9,241 nt of DNA from an uncultured Blautia sp. (GTDB lineage: Bacteria > Bacillota > Clostridia > Lachnospirales > Lachnospiraceae), in NCBI GenBank assembly GCA_946538475.1, contig CAMNGN010000075.1, forward strand, positions 1 to 9,241. The letters run 5' to 3'. Positions within the stretch are counted from its first letter, which is position 1; each line of letters starts with the position of its first letter. The notes beneath the pieces were generated by a model. The model saw only the letters and a list, made by a program, of their open reading frames with translations, had not been told where the DNA came from and did no database searches. Positions 5,741 to 9,241 of the stretch are shown in pieces. A program made the position numbers and the translations under genes.

Positions 5741-8146
5741 CTACCTCACATCTTTGCAGAAAATATGGAGCATCTGAAACTCCTGTTTATCCATCAGGAT
5801 CTTGATCTTTAAAGCTCCGTTTTTGACCTTTACTTTCGTCATGGCCAGATGCGGGACACTGATTTCCCGCAGATACTTCACATCATCTCTGGTCAGGTCG
5901 TCCTCGCAGCCCAGTCTCTTCCACTCATCCTGAATACTGCCGAAATTCCGGTTGACGCTCCTGATCTTTATTGTATATTCCCATCCTTCGGGAAGCCCCG
6001 TAAGGATCAGCTCGCGCGACAACGGTTCCCCGGCTGAAAGCGCCAGGTCCAGATCCTCAAGAGCCAGTTTGTCTTCCTCCCGCTGATAATACCCGGCATT
6101 AAACGAAATGCTGTTGGCGCAGACTGCCCGGAGGCTCCTCAAATTTTTCATCGTCACGATCAGTCCCGGTTCCTGATGCAGCAGACTTCCCTGCAGTTCT
6201 CCCAAAAACTGCATTGCATAGTATGCCGGTTTACGTATACTGTCTCTGCTCAGCAGTCCGCCGCTGCCGCTCAGGATCTTGCCGGTATCAAAATAGTTGC
6301 TGATCCAGTCAGAGGCGACCCATAAGCTGCACAGCGTAACATACCGCATCATACTGCCGGCTTTCCTGCAGAAATAAGCACCCCTCGCGCAGCTGTCATT
6401 AAGCACATTGCGGTTTGAGAGCGACAGGTTCCAGTCCGAAACATATACAGGAATATCTCTGCTGCAGATCCTGCGGATCATCTCTTTCATGGAACGAAGC
6501 TGGCGCACTTCAAAATCCGGGTCCGGGTTTCGACGAAAACCGGTCCCGTCATCCGTCGGCCGGTAAGGGAACAAAAGCGCGGAGACAAAATCGGGGTACA
6601 TGCCGCTCTCTGCGCATTTTTTTAAAAATATTTCGACTTCACCCTTCGGGCTGTTAGGTATTCCCATCGGCCCGCCTACCTTTGCTCCCGGTATGAGTCT
6701 TCTGATCGTATTAAAGCCGAAGGAAAAAACGTTCTGATAGTCGTAATCGGGATCTTCGTAATAGTCTCCGTTCCCCCGGAATGTAGGATCGATGCAAAAA
6801 TCAAAGATCCAGGTGCTCACCACATCGTATCCGTAACGGCTGACAATATGCCGTATAAAGTCTTCAAACAGATCCTCCCACAGTTCCCGGCTTTCAAACC
6901 TTATTCCGATTTCCTCCGAGAGCAGCGTATTATCCCCCGATCCGATGATCACGTTCGGCCTGCTTCCGAAGTCAAAATATACGCCGATCTGATTTTCAAC
7001 GATCATATCCAGGACGTTATCCACCATGCTGTAATTGTACGAGCCCTTTGTCTTCCCGTCTGCGATACGAAGATCGGCGGCAAAGATAGACCAGATCTTC
7101 ACATACGAAATGTGCAGGTCCTTTGCTATATTCAAAAAGTGAAACTGCACATTTGCTCTGGTAAGTGCCGAAAGAGAGCTCATATCGAGAACGATATTCC
7201 AGGGATTTCGAAACGGTGTTCCGTTTTGCACCGAAACCACCGTCTCCTCAGCCGGAGCCGAAAAGCTTCTGTCCGGATGAATCTCTTTCAGCCGTGACTC
7301 CATGATCCTTTTGATCTCGGCATCTTCGATAATTTTCTTTTCCGCTTCGGACCGTCTGTATTTTCGATAATCCTGCGGCGCCATCCCATAGCGTTCATGA
7401 AAGAGTTTTGAAAAAGCGGACGGGCTCGAAAATCCGCAGTCCATGGAAATGCGGGTGATGCTCCTGTCCGTATCTTCCATCTCCACCAGAGCATGGGCAA
7501 GCCTCACGCGGTTAAGGTAATCCGCATAATAGATCCCCGTCTGTCTCTTAAAGAATCGTGACAGAGAAGACGCCGAGGTGTACATCATGTCCGCCAGTTC
7601 TCTGAGACTCAGGGAATCCCGAAAATGTTTATTGACGTATGCATAGATCCGGATCAGCTTTCCCGAATCTTCAAGTACCTTTGTGTCCTTCTCATTGTCA
7701 CCCGACAGTTTCTCGGTACAGTGCAGCAGCAAAATATCCAGAAGTTCATACAAAAGGCTCATTTTACGGCATCTGCTGCGGTCGGTCTCTTCCAGTTCAA
7801 AATATACCAGCTGTCTGAACAGTTCACGAAGATCCGCGTACGGACGGTTCGGCACATCTACAGAGTTCAGCGAGAATACGACCGCATTGTCGCCTGTCAC
7901 CGAGGAGATCAGGCCGTAATCGATACGTACGGTGCAAAGCACACCGTCCGGTCCTGATTCTGCCGAGAACAGTTCCATGCCGTTGATCAGAATGATATCC
8001 TCCTGCTCAAGGGTGTATTCTCTTCCTCTGAGGGTTATGTGAGGTGCGCCGGCAGCAACGTAAACCACCATCAGGGGCAGCTCCATGCTGTCTTTGACGC
8101 TCACATTTTTTTCGATCCTTATCTCAAAACCTTCCGCTCCGGTCAT
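5741..8146 (-). CDS. AraC-family regulator with N-terminal cupin-like sensor and C-terminal GH39-like (xylosidase-fold) domain, catalytic Glu replaced
   Basis: 801 residues in three parts. Residues 1-75 or so resemble the cupin-like arm of AraC proteins (ITLRGREYTLEQEDIILING). Residues 165-265 are the AraC double helix-turn-helix: SLRELADMMYTSASSLSRFFK at 180-200 and CGFSSPSAFSKLFHERYGMAPQDYR at 237-261. Residues 305-800 match a glycoside hydrolase 39-like barrel plus a terminal beta region. Where GH39 has WxFExWNEP with the acid/base Glu, this protein has WIFDFCIDP (Asp453). Where the nucleophile is expected in a TEWN-like motif, it has SDWN (Asp571). The 118-residue gap between the two fits the family, so the alignment is credible and hydrolase activity is doubtful. 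The barrel more likely senses a saccharide-type ligand. It is a cytosolic DNA-binding protein, coupled to the upstream dehydrogenase by a 27-bp gap; start ATG at 8146 with GGAG upstream. It probably activates the flavoprotein and/or GRE units (inference). Confidence 0.88.
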   Translation of the reverse strand: MTGAEGFEIRIEKNVSVKDSMELPLMVVYVAAGAPHITLRGREYTLEQEDIILINGMELFSAESGPDGVLCTVRIDYGLISSVTGDNAVVFSLNSVDVPNRPYADLRELFRQLVYFELEETDRSRCRKMSLLYELLDILLLHCTEKLSGDNEKDTKVLEDSGKLIRIYAYVNKHFRDSLSLRELADMMYTSASSLSRFFKRQTGIYYADYLNRVRLAHALVEMEDTDRSITRISMDCGFSSPSAFSKLFHERYGMAPQDYRKYRRSEAEKKIIEDAEIKRIMESRLKEIHPDRSFSAPAEETVVSVQNGTPFRNPWNIVLDMSSLSALTRANVQFHFLNIAKDLHISYVKIWSIFAADLRIADGKTKGSYNYSMVDNVLDMIVENQIGVYFDFGSRPNVIIGSGDNTLLSEEIGIRFESRELWEDLFEDFIRHIVSRYGYDVVSTWIFDFCIDPTFRGNGDYYEDPDYDYQNVFSFGFNTIRRLIPGAKVGGPMGIPNSPKGEVEIFLKKCAESGMYPDFVSALLFPYRPTDDGTGFRRNPDPDFEVRQLRSMKEMIRRICSRDIPVYVSDWNLSLSNRNVLNDSCARGAYFCRKAGSMMRYVTLCSLWVASDWISNYFDTGKILSGSGGLLSRDSIRKPAYYAMQFLGELQGSLLHQEPGLIVTMKNLRSLRAVCANSISFNAGYYQREEDKLALEDLDLALSAGEPLSRELILTGLPEGWEYTIKIRSVNRNFGSIQDEWKRLGCEDDLTRDDVKYLREISVPHLAMTKVKVKNGALKIKILMDKQEFQMLHIFCKDVR

Positions 8147-8173
8147 ATATCATTTCTCCATGTTCTGCCCCGG

Positions 8174-9133
8174 TCAGTACCCTCTCTTTCTGTCCACCAC
8201 GTTAGTCATTTTCTTTCCGAGACAATAGTTTTCAAGATTACTACAAAACAGATCGACGATCCTCTCTACCGTATATCCAAGCGACATGTTGCCGGATATA
8301 TGAGGTGTCATGATCAGATTCTTCGTGTTCCACACAGGGTCGTCCTGCGGAACCGGTTCTGTTTCAAACACATCGAGCCCCGCACCCGCAATTCGTCCCT
8401 CGTTCAGCGCTTTTATGAGCGCTTTCTGATCTATGGCGCTCCCGCGCCCGACATTCACGATATAAGCTCCCTGCTTCAGCATTCCGATCCGCTTTTCCGA
8501 GAGCATGTTTCTCGTTTCCGCGGTATCCGGCATGCACAGGATCACAATATCTGCTTCGGGAAGAATGCTTTCCTGCCTGTCCCCGCTTACGATCTCGTCA
8601 AAAAGCCCATCGGGATTTCTTCCCGAGCGGTTGACACCGATAATCCTGGCCGTTTCAAACCCGCGAAGTCTCTTTGCGGTATATTTTCCTATATCCCCCG
8701 TGCCCAGGATCAATACGCTGCTGTCGCACAGTGATCGGATCGGCAGATTGCGGATCCACTTTTTCTCTTCCACGATCCGGTTGTACTCCGGCCTTCTTCG
8801 CAGCAGTTCGAGAAGTATCATGACAATGTACTCCGAGATCGTGACGCCGTAGGCCCCCGAAGCATTTGTCAGGATCATTCCTTCGGGAACATAATCGATG
8901 ATGGAATCCACTCCCGCAAACGTCCCGCAGTACCATTTTGCCTGCGGCGCGGCGCGAAGAAGGCGGAGACTCGAACCCACGACGATCTCCGATTCCGAAG
9001 CATCCTGCTTTGCGGCCTCATCCTCGTCATAGAATATAATGTCATATCCAAAGTTGTCGGCGGCTTCTGCCATCCGTTTTTTGTTCTCTTCCGTAAAGGA
9101 AGGACACACGACCGTTATTTTTTTTCTGCTCAT
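8174..9133 (-). CDS. D-isomer-specific 2-hydroxyacid dehydrogenase (NAD(P)-dependent)
   Basis: 319 residues, usual family length. It interconverts a 2-hydroxy acid and its 2-oxo acid. The nucleotide-binding motif is LGTGDIG at 143-149. The end of the second strand of the dinucleotide fold reads GVNRSGR (166-172), without an Asp, which hints at NADP preference as in GhrA-type glyoxylate/hydroxypyruvate reductases. Catalytic residues are present: Arg230 (NVGRGS), Glu259 (DVFETEP) and His278 (TPHISGN). The substrate-side loop TFAGVDSI (71-78) and GAYGVTISEY (93-102) also fit. Start ATG at 9133 with AAGGTG about 4 nt upstream, only 15 bp after the stop of the preceding gene; the AraC regulator follows after 27 bp. 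It is therefore cotranscribed with the regulator. The exact substrate cannot be told from sequence; a role in a 2-oxo/2-hydroxy acid step tied to the GRE pathway is inference. Confidence 0.9.
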   Translation of the reverse strand: MSRKKITVVCPSFTEENKKRMAEAADNFGYDIIFYDEDEAAKQDASESEIVVGSSLRLLRAAPQAKWYCGTFAGVDSIIDYVPEGMILTNASGAYGVTISEYIVMILLELLRRRPEYNRIVEEKKWIRNLPIRSLCDSSVLILGTGDIGKYTAKRLRGFETARIIGVNRSGRNPDGLFDEIVSGDRQESILPEADIVILCMPDTAETRNMLSEKRIGMLKQGAYIVNVGRGSAIDQKALIKALNEGRIAGAGLDVFETEPVPQDDPVWNTKNLIMTPHISGNMSLGYTVERIVDLFCSNLENYCLGKKMTNVVDRKRGY

Positions 9134-9148
9134 CCGGCACCTTATTCT

Positions 9149-9241
9149 TTATACATTTTCAAAAGCGATCGCCACTTCATTCTCCACCGATTCGAACGGC
9201 TGCAGGATTTTCAGTGTTCCGTTTTTGCGCTCGTCCGCGCG
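9149..9241 (-). CDS. 3' end of an unidentified gene upstream of the dehydrogenase
   Basis: An open frame runs in from the window's right edge and ends in TAA at 9151-9149, giving 30 residues (…NGTLKILQPFESVENEVAIA…, ending AFENV). The fragment is too short to assign to a family. Its support is position: the stop lies 15 bp before the dehydrogenase start, in the same direction, as in a tightly spaced operon, and the dehydrogenase's ribosome binding site sits in that gap. No motif was recognised in it. Confidence 0.55.
   Translation of the reverse strand, partial: RADERKNGTLKILQPFESVENEVAIAFENV

Overview
The window looks like part of a chromosome from an anaerobic Clostridia-type Firmicute, plausibly Lachnospiraceae-like. 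That rests on a glycyl radical enzyme (GRE) with its activase, strong GGAGG-type ribosome binding sites, an AraC regulator with a glycosidase-like tail, and simple U-tract terminators. No RNA genes, insertion sequences, CRISPR arrays or prophage genes were seen. The species assignment is inference only.

Layout. On the + strand, positions 1-690 hold the 3' part of typA/bipA, a ribosome-associated GTPase, ending at a bidirectional terminator (697-732). Everything else is on the minus strand. Read in the direction of transcription: the last 30 codons of an unidentified gene (9241-9149); an NAD(P)-dependent D-2-hydroxyacid dehydrogenase (9133-8174); an 801-residue AraC regulator fused to a GH39-like domain (8146-5741), followed by a strong terminator (5688-5721); a flavodoxin-fold protein with a Cys cluster and a C-terminal Cys-rich knuckle (5495-4494), followed by a terminator (4438-4475); a well-formed promoter (4311-4339); a dehydratase-type GRE of 844 residues (4224-1690); and a short radical SAM GRE activase (1522-731). 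The three spacers of note are 4225-4493 (269 bp), 5496-5740 (245 bp) and 1523-1689 (167 bp). Each holds structure that is described below. No gene-free stretch exceeds 300 bp.

How the genes may work together. The activase would install the glycyl radical on Gly818 of the GRE. The GRE carries the Cys-x-Glu centre and the His, His-Ser, Tyr and Asp pocket residues expected of diol-dehydratase-like GREs, so it probably eliminates water (or another leaving group) from a hydroxylated substrate. The flavoprotein could supply low-potential electrons to the activase or reduce a pathway intermediate. The dehydrogenase would interconvert a 2-hydroxy acid and a 2-oxo acid. The regulator's GH39-like domain has Asp where both catalytic Glu are expected, so it looks like a sugar-sensing pseudo-enzyme. 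No microcompartment shell genes, aldehyde or alcohol dehydrogenase, or proC-like gene is visible, so the locus matches none of the well-known GRE pathways. It is the best candidate here for an undescribed system; the substrate cannot be named from this window.
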